Assembly: GCA_000787465.1 (NCBI GenBank)
Contig: JSYX01000824.1
Span: forward strand, 1 to 11,726
Direction of reading: 5' to 3'
DNA: 11,726 nt
Source: Thermomucor indicae-seudaticae
Lineage: Eukaryota > Mucoromycota > Mucoromycetes > Mucorales > Lichtheimiaceae
A model generated the notes under the pieces. The model did no database searches. It was not told where the DNA came from and saw only the letters and a program-made list of their open reading frames with translations. The position numbers and the translations under genes were made by a program. Of the stretch, positions 1 through 9,449 are shown piece by piece. Position 1 is the first letter of the stretch; every line of letters starts with the position of its first letter.

Positions 1-621
1 TGTTTTCCTGAACAAAAGCTCTGGGCTAGTCCGCTGCTGTCCGCTGTCGCCCCCTCGCCACCACTATGTCTCTCCCTCTTTGTACTTTTGCTGTGTCCCC
101 GTAACAAAAACGGGCGATGTATACAGGTAAGGGAATCCTCCTTTCGCAAAAACTGCTGTACTCATTCGCAAATGGTACAACTCTTCCTGCACATTCGATC
201 TTTTTCTACACGCAATTTGAATTTTACATTTACTGCAAACTTTTCTATATCACAACGCGATGTTTAGTTCAATAAACTGTAGAACCTAGGTATCTTAGTG
301 TCAAGTCAAGGACAGCAATGGTTGTCCTCCACAAAATTTTTTTGTCTTTTCGGCAAAACTCTTCAGAACGCCGGCATCCAATCAGATTCGTAATTTGGAT
401 TCAGCAGCACGGATGCACAGTTTTCTTCTTACTCTTCTGCACAGAAAACCCATAATTTGCATATACAACACTTGTCATTTAACCTTCAACGCAATTTATA
501 CCATAAAGTACAGCCCAGCAACCGAACAATCCGTGTTTAGACCTTCTTTTCATTAACAATTATTGATCCAGATTCCTTGAGACGCGTAACGCAACGTAAT
601 CATGCTCCTTAGCCAGCAACA
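1..621 (+). promoter_or_regulatory. Upstream and 5' leader region of NOT1
   Basis: No protein of convincing length or composition is visible on either strand here. The first 126 bases are pyrimidine-rich. They contain a 12-codon upstream ORF at 66-104 and a second ATG at 117, followed by an almost ideal splice donor (CAG then GTAAGG, GT at 127-128). From about 200 the DNA is AT-rich with no codon-like pattern, as expected of a leader intron or promoter. A candidate acceptor (CCAG, ending at 616) lies just before the NOT1 ATG. Whether transcription starts before 126, with a leader intron of about 490 nt, or inside the AT-rich part cannot be settled from sequence. Confidence 0.5.
66..104 (+). 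promoter_or_regulatory. Upstream ORF of 12 codons in the NOT1 leader
   Basis: An ATG at 66 opens a 12-codon frame that ends at TAA 102-104, encoding MSLPLCTFAVSP. It lies before the candidate leader-intron donor at 127, so it would stay in the mature mRNA if transcription starts upstream of it. It matters only if the start site is that far upstream, which is unknown. Confidence 0.25.
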
Positions 622-625
622 ATGA
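602..625 (+). promoter_or_regulatory. Upstream ORF stopping across the NOT1 start codon
   Basis: An ATG at 602 opens seven codons (MLLSQQQ). The TGA stop at 623-625 overlaps the NOT1 start codon at 622-624 in an ATGA arrangement. Start-stop overlaps of this kind are known to allow termination-coupled reinitiation or to reduce initiation at the main ATG. The NOT1 ATG has the favoured A at -3. If a leader intron ends at 612 or 616, the upstream ATG would be spliced out, so the element may exist only in unspliced or internally started transcripts. Confidence 0.45.
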
Positions 626-3600
626 ACAGCGAATCAGAATCGACAAACGTATCCTCATCAAACCCAACGACATCGTCGTTACCCTCTCGCGCAACAGCAA
701 AGTCGCAGTTGTCAAGTCTCACACGCATCGTGAAGGCCCAGATTGTTTTGCTGGCCTCTAATTTGACAGAAGATAACTACCCCAAGATTACGCTTGAAAT
801 TGGATCGGTACGTATTCCCGATGGATCATTGCATCTATAGGTTTTGCAGGAGGGTTTATGTTGTATGTGACGTGGTTTTCATAAGCACAGTGACGGTGGC
901 AACTTCTATGAAGAACACTGGCTAACACCCGTCTTGACGTATTAGCTAATAAACGCTCACGGAGAGGATATCCGGCAACATCTCGTGCGTTTCTTGTTGA
1001 CCGATCTCGTCAAAAATAATAACTTGCAAAGCGCCACAAAGACTCCTCAATTCCTGTTCCTCAAGGACAACGTGGGAACCTTAACGAAAACCGAAGAGAC
1101 GAAGACCTTTGTCACTTTTGCGCAATCTCTCTCAGCTTTTAGTGCTCTCGATTCAACGCCTGCTTTCGAGCTTGAAGCCATTTTTACGCAATTGGACCTG
1201 AACAATTTCGAGCGTTTCGCGTTGGCCTCGTTACTGCTTGTTTCTGCTAAGCAACAGATCGCAGACCAAGGTACTGTTGCAGATTATGCATTACAGTTGA
1301 ACTAGCTTACTTACTCTATCCTACGTTTGCTGCGCGAAAAAAGCCAAGTCAATAGCCGTACGTAGTCTAAAGGACAGTATCAGCGACTTACGCAAACTTC
1401 CCTGGGTTCCGAAAATCGTAACTTCCTGGTGTGTTGACGCCTTTCAGCATAACGACCAGCTTACGGACAGAATTTTCGACCAAGACGACGTCCGAAGTTT
1501 AGCAAGTCTACTGTCGGAACGTTGTACTGATACCTCAGTCTTGGAGAAACTTCGCCCATTTCTTGGACAAAACATGTCAGTGTTGCTTAATAGGAAATTC
1601 TCACAGCTTTGGTACTTATAGCATGATTAGGCATGATGATGATGAAACTGGAGATTGTGCTCTGAGCAAGAAATTACTTGAAGCTGGGTATGAGTGTTGC
1701 AGCACGACTACGTCTGTGAGAGAGTTGTTTTCAGGGCTTGATAAGCCCATCCAAGAGAGAGACATTGCAGTAACCCTTGGCTGCATGGCTCGAACATACA
1801 CAAACGCAAACGGTATCGGAAACGGGACATTGCAGGTGTCAAAATGGAACATCGAGAACTTTGTGTCTGTTACGAAAGAACTGGTTAGTGCTACAGAAAT
1901 GGGTTGCGAAGATTGTTTTGCTGACACTCTGTGAGTAGGCACCTCAACTTGACTGGGAAAGGGTCATCGAAAACCTCGACTATCCTCACTTTTTCGTGGA
2001 CGCAAAGGGATTGGAAATTCTGGTTGAAGCTTGGAGACATAGTCCTAGAGTAAGCATATGCCTTCTTGATCCGTTTTGGCTTAATCTAACACTTTGGTAT
2101 TTAGGGCAAGGATATGTTCCCGGCGAACAAGTTTTTCGGTCAGTGGCGAAACTTAAAGGGACAACTTAGTGCGCTTTACCATATGGCAAACGCACCAAAG
2201 GATTTGCTTAGCTTGGTTGCGTGCTCCAAAAGAAAAGTCATTGATATGGACGATTTTGCTGCTTCAAGCTCTCACGTCAGAGTTGTGGCAGCGCAGCTTG
2301 TCAACGAACAGCTGAATTCCCTAGATCTTTTCGAATGCGTCCTTAATATGGAGGACACCATTGTTGCTGCCGATGTGAAGGTATTCACTGAAATGATGGT
2401 GAAAAAGTGCCCTGAACTGGTGTTTTTGGGCCTCGTACAAATACATGTAAGATACAACCTGTCTGGCTCTCTGGCAGTTAATGATACTCATTGTTCATGT
2501 AACCAAAGCCTGCCAAGAGTGCTTACCACAAGGAGCTCCTCGGGCATCTACTGTTGGCTTATCTTAATGGCGGTCCCGGGAATTCCTTAGTCCTGACAAA
2601 GTTATGGCAAACAGATCCCGACTTCTTTATAAAGGGTATCCTCGAGATATATGGAAACGATGCAACGTCGCTACCGCGAATCTTGGATATCGTACATGAA
2701 CTGAAAGTACGTCAGCTAGGCAATGCCTAAATACAGTTTCATTAACGTCTATATCAGGTACTCCCACGAATGCTGGATAATCAGCCATACTATTTCGCAA
2801 TAGATTTGGCGGCGTTGGCGTCTCGACGAGAATTCCTCAACCTTGAAAAGTGGTTACAAGAAAAAATTGTTGAACATAAAGACGTATTCATTCGTGTCTG
2901 TTTGGAATTCCTTGGGCAGAAATTAGCGGCAGAAATTTCGCGGCAGGAATCGAACTCCGTGCCATCCACTGTACCTCTTTCATTGGAAGTAATTAGCACT
3001 TTTTTGAAAGTGCTATCTGAAAGGTATTTCTTGCGGCAAGGCAAATGTTAATGGCTATGTTAACCAGAGGTCTAGTCCTATGTTACCTGAAAATACCGAG
3101 CTACTGAAGGAAGTCCAAACTATATGCCTGCAGACTTACCCGAAATTGATGAGTGTCCGAACAATGTCTGACAATGCAGGAATCGGCGCGGAAGTGTCTT
3201 TCAAGCCGGATATTGAGGAGGAGGCGAATTCTTATTACGAGCGCATATACCGAGGAGAGATGACGGTTGAACAGATGATCGACCGTCTCAAAATGTTTAA
3301 GCAATCGAAAAGTTCACGGGAACAGGACATATTTGTGTGCATGATTCATAACTTGTTCGATGAGTATCATTTCTTCGACAAGTACCCAGACAAGGAGCTG
3401 TCCATTACAAGTGTCCTTTTCGGATCTTTAATACAGCACCATCTCGTATCATACGCCCCTCTTGGTATTGCCCTGCGCTGCGTTCTTGACGCTTTGCGAA
3501 ACCCTCCCGGTTCGAAGATGTTCAATTTCGGTCTTGAAGCGCTTCTGCAATTCCAGCCTCGCTTGGAAGAATGGCCGCAATACTGCGCACATTTATTACA

Positions 3601-6600
3601 AATTCCACACTTGCAGCAAGCAAACCCTGAACTGGTGCGTGCTATTACCTCTGCCATGCAATCTGGCCAGGTACAACAGAGTGATAGTGTTGCTCAGGAT
3701 ATGCCAAGTCAAAGCGATAGGCCGACCACGCAGTTACGAAGACAGGACGGTCCCGTAGTATCAGGAAACAAAGCACAGAAGGAGCATGCGCCTTTCACCG
3801 CAGTACACGTCCCGGATGTACCTGAAAGCGGCGAGAAAATTGTATATGAGGCTCCCACAGAAGCCGTACAAGACAAAATTCTTTTCATCATCAACAACGT
3901 TGCTCGCAATAACTTGCAGGACAAGACCTCAGAGCTTATCAAACTTCTTGACAAATCCGCCTATCAATGGTTCAGCAACTATCTGGTGGTTAAACGAGCC
4001 AGTCTGGAGCCTAACTATCATGACCTTTATCTGTTATTGCTTGATGCTGTGGATAGCCGATTACTATATCAGCATGTGTTACGGGAGACATACGCCAATA
4101 TTCAAATCCTACTAAATTCGGAGAAATCGATAACGTCTTCTTCAGAAAGAAACCTGCTGAAGAATCTTGGTTCCTGGCTTGGAGGAATAACACTTGCTAG
4201 AAACAAGCCTATCAGGCACAAGAACATAGCTTTTAAGGTACGGACGCCGATATGCTGTCTTGACTCCCATACTGAATTGAAATTTCTATTACAGGATCTT
4301 TTGCTAGAGGGATATGACACGGACCGGTTAATTGTCGTTATTCCATTCGTATGCAAGGTGTTGGAGCAATGTAACAAGAGCATCGTTTTTAAGCCGCCGA
4401 ATCCTTGGTTGATGGCCATTTTGAAGCTTCTCGTTGAGTTATATCATTTTACTGATATGAAACTCAAGCTGAAATTGGAAATCGAAGTTTTGTTCAAAAG
4501 CCTGTCCGTAAAACTTGAAGGTGAGCATACAATTGCGGGTCTCGGATGTATTATTGCAGGCTGACGAATTTAGTAGATATAGAAGCTACTTCGATTTTGA
4601 GAAACCGGCAGCCCAAGGAGTTGACGAGTCGAAATAACCTTATCGATATGTTGGCGCGAGGAAATGAGATGCCAACGGAACAATCAACTGGAGCTGTGCA
4701 TTTATTACAAGGTGCTACTGGTGAAGAGTCGATACTACCAGGAATGGAAGACAAATCATTTTCGCTCCCAAATCTTGCTCCCTATATTACCTTCAATCCC
4801 CAGGTCATCTTGTTCACTACGCAACCCAACTCTAAACGCTGGGTGTTGCAAGCTATTACACAATCCATTCGTGAGGTATTTCTAGGCTGACGCGTCTTAA
4901 TCGAATGTTATATACTCAGAGAAATTTAAAGGTGATCGGCCCCGTAGTAGAGAGGTCCGTAGCCATTGCAGCAGTTTCCACACGGGAGCTAGTAACGAAA
5001 GACTTCGCTATGGAAGCTGATGAAAACAAAATGAGGAAGGCAGCTCAGTTAATGGCTCAAAATCTTGCTGGAAGTTTGGCTATGGTAACTTGCAAGGAGC
5101 CTTTGCGTCACAGCATGGTGCAAAACCTCCGGGATATCTTCATGGCGAACGGATTAACTGACGTAAGAAAAAGAGGTATGCGGTAATAGATTGTAAAGCT
5201 TACCGTTTGCGCATAGGCATTGGCGGAGCAAGCTGTTCTTGTCACTGTGTCAGATAATCTTGACCTCGTATGCGCTGTGATCGAAAAGACAGCAATGGAA
5301 AAGGCAGCCCTGGAAATCGACGATGTATTGATGAATGCGTATGTCAGTCGAAGGAAGCATCGGGAACAGCGACCAGGACAGGCATATTTTGACATGGACG
5401 TCTTTGCGATGTCTCGGTATCCGATGTCTTTGCCGGAACCACTTTCCGCGAAGCCTGGCGGCTTGTTACCTGCGCAGTTACGCGTTTACGAAGACTTTGC
5501 CAGAATACCGAGGACAGCTACTCATGTGAGCGAACAAGTCTATGACAGTGAAGACACACCGCACATGGCACGGCCTGATGCTGGCTTTGGCTACGCATAC
5601 AGTAACCCCTCGATGAACCAAGTCAGTCCATACGAGGATTTGACGGGTCAGGCAACTACACATCAAATTTTGGAGCGCTGCATGCAATGCCTAGCTGAGC
5701 TAGAGACTCTCGCTCGTCAAACGAACGCGCCAAATTTCGCTTCCTTGCCGCCACTTCATGATATTCGCATGGTCATGCGTCAGGTTCCAATGCTGGCGTT
5801 GGCGAATCTCGATAAAGTCGACGCTGCTCGCACTTTTGCTCAGAAAGTCGTGTCACTGGTGTATAAAAGCGAAACGCAATTAATGAGGGAGATGTATGTG
5901 GTGCTCCTGGAGCAGCTATGCGAAATCTCAGTGAACATCCGTTCGTTAGTGTTGTATTGGCTTAACTATGTCGACGACGAACGGAAATATAACGTCCCAG
6001 CAACTGTTGCACTGATGAAGGCTGGGCTTATAAACCCAGGGGTACAAGATCAAGAACTGAGCGTACTTATCGAACGCGGTCGTGCTTCTGTCATCGATTT
6101 TACAGCAAAATTGATCTATGCATGCGTCTTTGAGGAAAACATCGCGACTCGTCGGGACTTTCTGCTCTCCTTGACGGCTCTCGGGAGACTTAGGGGAACC
6201 AAAGTACCTGAAAGTGTGGCGATGCTGATGGATAAATTCCGCGAACAAACCCAAAATCCTTCTGGCGAACTGGGCGACGATACTGGTATACGCGGTCAGC
6301 TACGATATCTGTTCGCTGAGTGGGTGCGAGTATATCAACATCCGTCGACTAGCGAAGAGGCACAGAGTACCTTTCTCAACCAACTCTTACAGCAGGGTGT
6401 ACTCAATAGCGAAGACAGCTCTTCGCGATTTTACCGCGTATGCTTAGAAGTCTCCATCGACCGCGTCTCCAAGTTCAAGCAACTGCCCGATCAATCGTCA
6501 GGCACTGCATATCAGTTCATCGATGCATTTTCAAAGCTCATAGTGGGAATCATCAAACTTCAAACCGACCCTACAAATGTCAATCATAACATCGTCAGAG

Positions 6601-7942
6601 TCAGTCATTTCTCGAAAGTGTTGTCCGTTGTTGTATTGGTCCTTGCGCAGCACCACGAAAAGTATCGCCAGCAATTCAACCAGCGGCCATTCCTTCGTCT
6701 TTTCACCAGCTTATTGGGGGATCTACATGCGTCCGAGCAACAACTGCAACCAATATATCTTCCCATTTTGACAGCGCTAAGTAATACGTTCTATACGCTC
6801 CAGCCGTCTTATTTCCCTGGGTTCACCTTCGCATGGCTGCAACTGATCTCCCATAGACTTTTTATGCCGAAGCTTCTATTAAGCGACAATCATAAGGTGG
6901 GAACACCATTTGACAGTTACGAGCATTGTAACTAAAAGACTTTCTAGGGATGGCCCACTTTCCAGCGTCTTTTGATCTGTCTCTTCCATTTCCTCGTGCC
7001 CTTCTTGCAAGATGTAAAGCTTCGAGACACCACTCGAATGTTGTACCGAGGAACCCTGCGGATATTGCTTGTTCTACTCCACGACTTTCCCGAGTTTCTG
7101 TGTGATTATCATTATAGTTTCTGTGATGGAATACCGTCGTCGTGCATCCAGTTGCGAAATTTAATCCTCAGCGCATTTCCAAGGAATATGCGCTTGCCCG
7201 ATCCGTTTACGCCAAATCTAAAAGTCGATCTTCTTCCGGAGATAAACCAATCACCGCGGATTCTGTCTGATTATGTTGGACCTCTGGTGGCCAGTAACTT
7301 CAAGCAGGATATCGATGCTTTTCTGGGGTCGCGGGCACCACCAGGTTTCAAAGCAGAACTCAGCAAAAAGCTACTGAATGATCGTAGCCAACAGGATGCC
7401 GACAGAGATACCACTTCCAAATACAACATTCCCTTCATCAACGCACTAGTGTTTTACGTTGGTGTGGCTGGTATAACACAAGGGATTCCGGTAAATCAAG
7501 GCGCCCCTATGGAAATTTATCAATACCTGCTTTCAGAGCTTGACCCTGAAGGTAACGTCCAGAACAATAATTTATCGTTTTCAGTTGATTGATTCGGTCA
7601 TCAATAGGCCGCTACCATTTCTTGAGCGCGATTGCAAACCAGTTACGGTATCCTAACAGCCACACCCATTATTTCAGCTGTGTTCTGCTCTATTTGTTTG
7701 CAGAAAGCGATCAAGAGCAGATTAAAGAGCAAATCACTCGAGTTCTGCTTGAACGCCTGATAGTCAATCGCCCTCATCCTTGGGGACTTTTGATTACATT
7801 TATCGAACTCATCAAAAACCCGCGATACAATTTTTGGAATCATTCCTTTACACGCTGTGCTACAGACATTGAACGTCTTTTCGAAAGCGTCTCAAGGTAT
7901 GGCAAAAGAATCCAGTCAACGTCGGATTTCGACGATGGTTAA
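622..7942 (+). CDS. NOT1: NOT1, scaffold subunit of the CCR4-NOT deadenylase complex
   Basis: NOT1 is the cytoplasmic scaffold that joins the CCR4 and CAF1 deadenylases to CAF40 and the NOT2-NOT3/5 module for mRNA decay and translational repression. Proposed model: join(622..807, 946..1270, 1344..1575, 1631..1883, 1939..2049, 2105..2446, 2509..2706, 2758..3023, 3070..4237, 4295..4520, 4574..4875, 4932..5162, 5217..6896, 6948..7551, 7608..7942), giving 2152 aa. From memory, budding yeast has about 2108 and human about 2376. Residues 1-640 are N-terminal HEAT, with KWNIENF at 319-325 and [10 protein letters not shown] at 565-574. The TTP-binding-like HEAT domain is at about 680-845, followed by a polar linker. 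MIF4G (CAF1 docking) is at about 885-1110, with FKPPNPW near its end. DUF3819 (CAF40 docking) is at about 1165-1380, then a connector. The NOT1 homology domain is at about 1640-2140, with [11 protein letters not shown] at 1886-1896 and [18 protein letters not shown] at 2096-2113. The start follows an A at -3 and gives a Ser-rich N-terminus. Gene identity is near certain; the least certain border is intron 2. Confidence 0.96.
1271..1343 (+). other. NOT1: NOT1 intron 2, with an uncertain acceptor
   Basis: The donor GTACTG follows ...AKQQIADQ. Two acceptors keep the frame: AG at 1342-1343 and AG at 1354-1355. I prefer 1343 because the extra residues (AKSI before AVRSLKD) align without a gap to the animal CNOT1 helix at this point. 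Use of 1355 would shorten the protein by four residues. The branch site is probably one of the CTTAC motifs near 1306-1314, unusually far from the acceptor. Confidence 0.6.
4238..4294 (+). other. NOT1: NOT1 intron 9: 57 nt, no stop, in frame
   Basis: The segment starts GTACGG after a Lys codon and ends in a pyrimidine-rich CTATTACAG. It is 19 codons long, phase 0, and contains no stop. Conceptual translation (starting VRTPICC) does not resemble NOT1, while skipping it joins [12 protein letters not shown] to [12 protein letters not shown], which matches the MIF4G helices of the family. It is therefore best read as an intron whose retention would insert 19 residues into the CAF1-docking domain without stopping translation. 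Confidence 0.85.
4521..4573 (+). other. NOT1: NOT1 intron 10, with a decoy acceptor and a tandem acceptor
   Basis: The donor GTGAGC lies after ...SLSVKLE. The first AG (TTGCAG ending at 4559) would run directly into TGA at 4562-4564. The next AG, at 4572-4573, sits 8 nt after a CTGAC branch motif (4561-4565) and restores the frame as [12 protein letters not shown] second AG three bases later (4575-4576) forms a NAGNAG-type tandem acceptor that would delete only one Val. The intron is 53 nt if the first AG of the tandem is used. Confidence 0.8.
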
Positions 7943-8128
7943 ACCACTTGTGTAGATCCATTAATCAAGTTTAATGCAGAATCTGCGTGCTTGTATTATA
8001 GTCAAATTTTTGTATAAACGTTTGTTCTTTCTGTTCATTTCAGTTTTGATTTAGAATAAGCATCTTGTTAAGAACATGAATATGCTTGTTCTCTCCCAGT
8101 TTTCATCAACCCTTTTCTCGTAGAAAGC
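7943..8128 (+). other. NOT1 3' region and intergenic DNA
   Basis: The sequence turns AT-rich straight after the NOT1 TAA. No AATAAA is present; the nearest poly(A)-signal-like words are TATAAA at about 8013 and AATAAG at about 8055. The NOT1 transcript probably ends between about 8000 and 8100. The remaining stretch would be the promoter and leader of the next + strand gene. No gene is visible here. Confidence 0.5.
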
Positions 8129-9294
8129 ATGGCTGTCAAAAGGGGAAGCACATTAGGGATTTTCCCTTATTCCTGGTTTACTATGCAATTGTCGTTGAAC
8201 AAACAATCCGGACAGAATTATGAGTATTGTTGCTTCGTAGTAAGTGACACGTATTGTGATTAAAGGATCTGTACGACGTCGGGCCGAGGATACAAGTGGA
8301 AAGGCTTTTGTTCGGCTTGAAAGAATTCTGATCCAGAAATTGGAGTTTCTGCAGAGACTCGACGGACGGTTAACACCGTCTTCTGTTTGTGATAAACGAG
8401 ATCTATTCGAATGCTAACCGTCGTCAATCATGCGTCAGCTAAAAACTTTCGTTGATGCTCTCTTCCGCTCTAACTTCTCTTTCTTTTTATCAGCAAGAGT
8501 TGTATGACCTTCCTTCGGTTACTATGTCCTCGCCAATTATATCGGCGGCATCGCCGATGGCGTCGACGACGACGGCGACAACTACTAGTTTGAAAGTGGG
8601 ACCACCAATGACCCAATCGCTTGCTTATACCTTTTATATGCCCATCGCTATCACCGTCTTAATCTCGCTTTACCTTTGCGTCTACTTCGTGCGTTGTATT
8701 TACTGGTATTACCGACGACGAAAACAGCGTAACTTTTGGCTTGAACGTGCGCAGCTACGGGCATTCTGGCTGGATACTTTGTCTGCTACCACCGCGGCAA
8801 ATCCCGAGATAAACAAAGCCTTGGTACCTCGTCGACCTTCTCCTCTGCTGCATCCGCGCCCAATGACCTTTCCTAGCGTTTACCGTACCACTACCACGCA
8901 GTCCCCGACGCTGTCATCCTCATCGTCGTCCTCTGTAGTATCCATCACAGTCAGGCCTCATTCAGTTGTCGGAAACTTCAGTTCGAATAGCCAGAATACA
9001 CTTACACCATCCACAAATGATAGCAGCACTATTATACCGCCATCACCCTGGCCAGCAGTCTCCGCCTCTACTGCACTACCAGTGGCAGATGCGCGTCGTC
9101 TCCGATACTGGATAAAGAATCAAAAGAAAAGACGGCGTTTAATATGGCAATGGAGTGTGGCTATGGGTTATTGCCGCTATTCTCATGCTTGCCGAATCGA
9201 TGCGCTCATTGCACAGCTGGAACAGCGGCAACAACAGCGAGAACAAGGCGGTGGTAGTATCAGCAAAGAGACCAAGATTGTAGAGAAACATTAA
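8129..9294 (+). CDS. Unknown single-pass membrane protein with a Ser/Thr-rich N-terminus
   Basis: I do not recognise a family. The proposed model is join(8129..8239, 8494..9294), 303 aa. The ATG at 8129 has A at -3 and G at +4. The exon ends at a perfect GTAAGT donor, and the acceptor is CTAAC, a pyrimidine tract and ATCAG ending at 8493, both phase 0. The certain core starts at the ATG at 8524 (256 aa). In core numbering, residues 1-32 are Ser/Thr/Ala-rich and 33-60 form one hydrophobic segment with many aromatic residues. RRRK at 64-67 is a stop-transfer signal that places the tail in the cytoplasm. A Ser-run and Pro/Thr-rich stretch follows, then a basic KKRRR patch, and a short Gln-rich helix near 225-241. 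There is no classical signal peptide, so an N-out, C-in topology is inferred. If translation began at 8524, an out-of-frame ATG at 8504 would come first, which favours the two-exon model. Confidence 0.6.
8240..8493 (+). other. Probable intron of the 8129-9294 gene
   Basis: It opens with GTAAGT and closes with CTAAC (8469-8473), a T/C-rich tract and TATCAG, which is the best acceptor in this part of the window. At 254 nt it is longer than any NOT1 intron. The phase is the same on both sides. If the first exon is noncoding, the acceptor would still be used and the protein would start at 8524. The ATG at 8455, which looks like a start, lies inside this intron. Confidence 0.55.
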
Positions 9295-9449
9295 CGTTTA
9301 ATCGGCAAAAGGATTGAAGATAAAACGAGGATTTATTGACTATGTATAGACAACATTTACAGAATGGAGAGAACAGAACAAAAAGTACAATTGAAGAAGA
9401 AGAAGGGCTATGTACAGAGTGTTGGGTGATAGAGAAGGACGTGGAAATT
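9295..9449. other. Shared 3' region between convergent genes
   Basis: The + strand gene ends at 9294 and the - strand gene at 9450, leaving 155 bases for both 3' untranslated regions. The strip is A-rich on the + strand and includes a GAA run at 9393-9404. The 3' ends of the two mRNAs may overlap. No ORF or RNA gene is visible. Confidence 0.6.

Larger units (their letters stand above)
808..7607 (+). other. NOT1: The 14 introns of NOT1
   Basis: I placed introns at 808-945, 1271-1343, 1576-1630, 1884-1938, 2050-2104, 2447-2508, 2707-2757, 3024-3069, 4238-4294, 4521-4573, 4876-4931, 5163-5216, 6897-6947 and 7552-7607. All are GT..AG. Lengths are 138, 73, 55, 55, 55, 62, 51, 46, 57, 53, 56, 54, 51 and 56 nt; nine are phase 0. 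They were chosen so that the reading frame and the NOT1 family alignment stay continuous, and the exon total is an exact multiple of three. Branch-like CTAAC or CTGAC motifs are clear in introns 1, 4, 5, 10 and 11. Donors are mostly GTA; intron 3 uses GTCAGT. The exon at 5217-6896 is long and uninterrupted, while the 5' half is densely split. Confidence 0.88.

Noticed and set aside
1616..1942. Long minus-strand open frame opposite NOT1
   Set aside because: It lies opposite a NOT1 exon and intron, has no family resemblance, and the + strand aligns with NOT1 throughout.
1576..2104. Three successive 55-nt introns as copies of an introner element
   Set aside because: Their sequences show no similarity beyond splice signals.
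4521..4559. CAG at 4557-4559 as the acceptor of intron 10
   Set aside because: It leads at once to TGA at 4562. The downstream AG restores the conserved NOT1 frame and has a proper CTGAC branch motif.
8455..8493. ATG at 8455 as the start of the + strand membrane protein
   Set aside because: This stretch has the look of an intron end: CTAAC, a pyrimidine tract and TATCAG.
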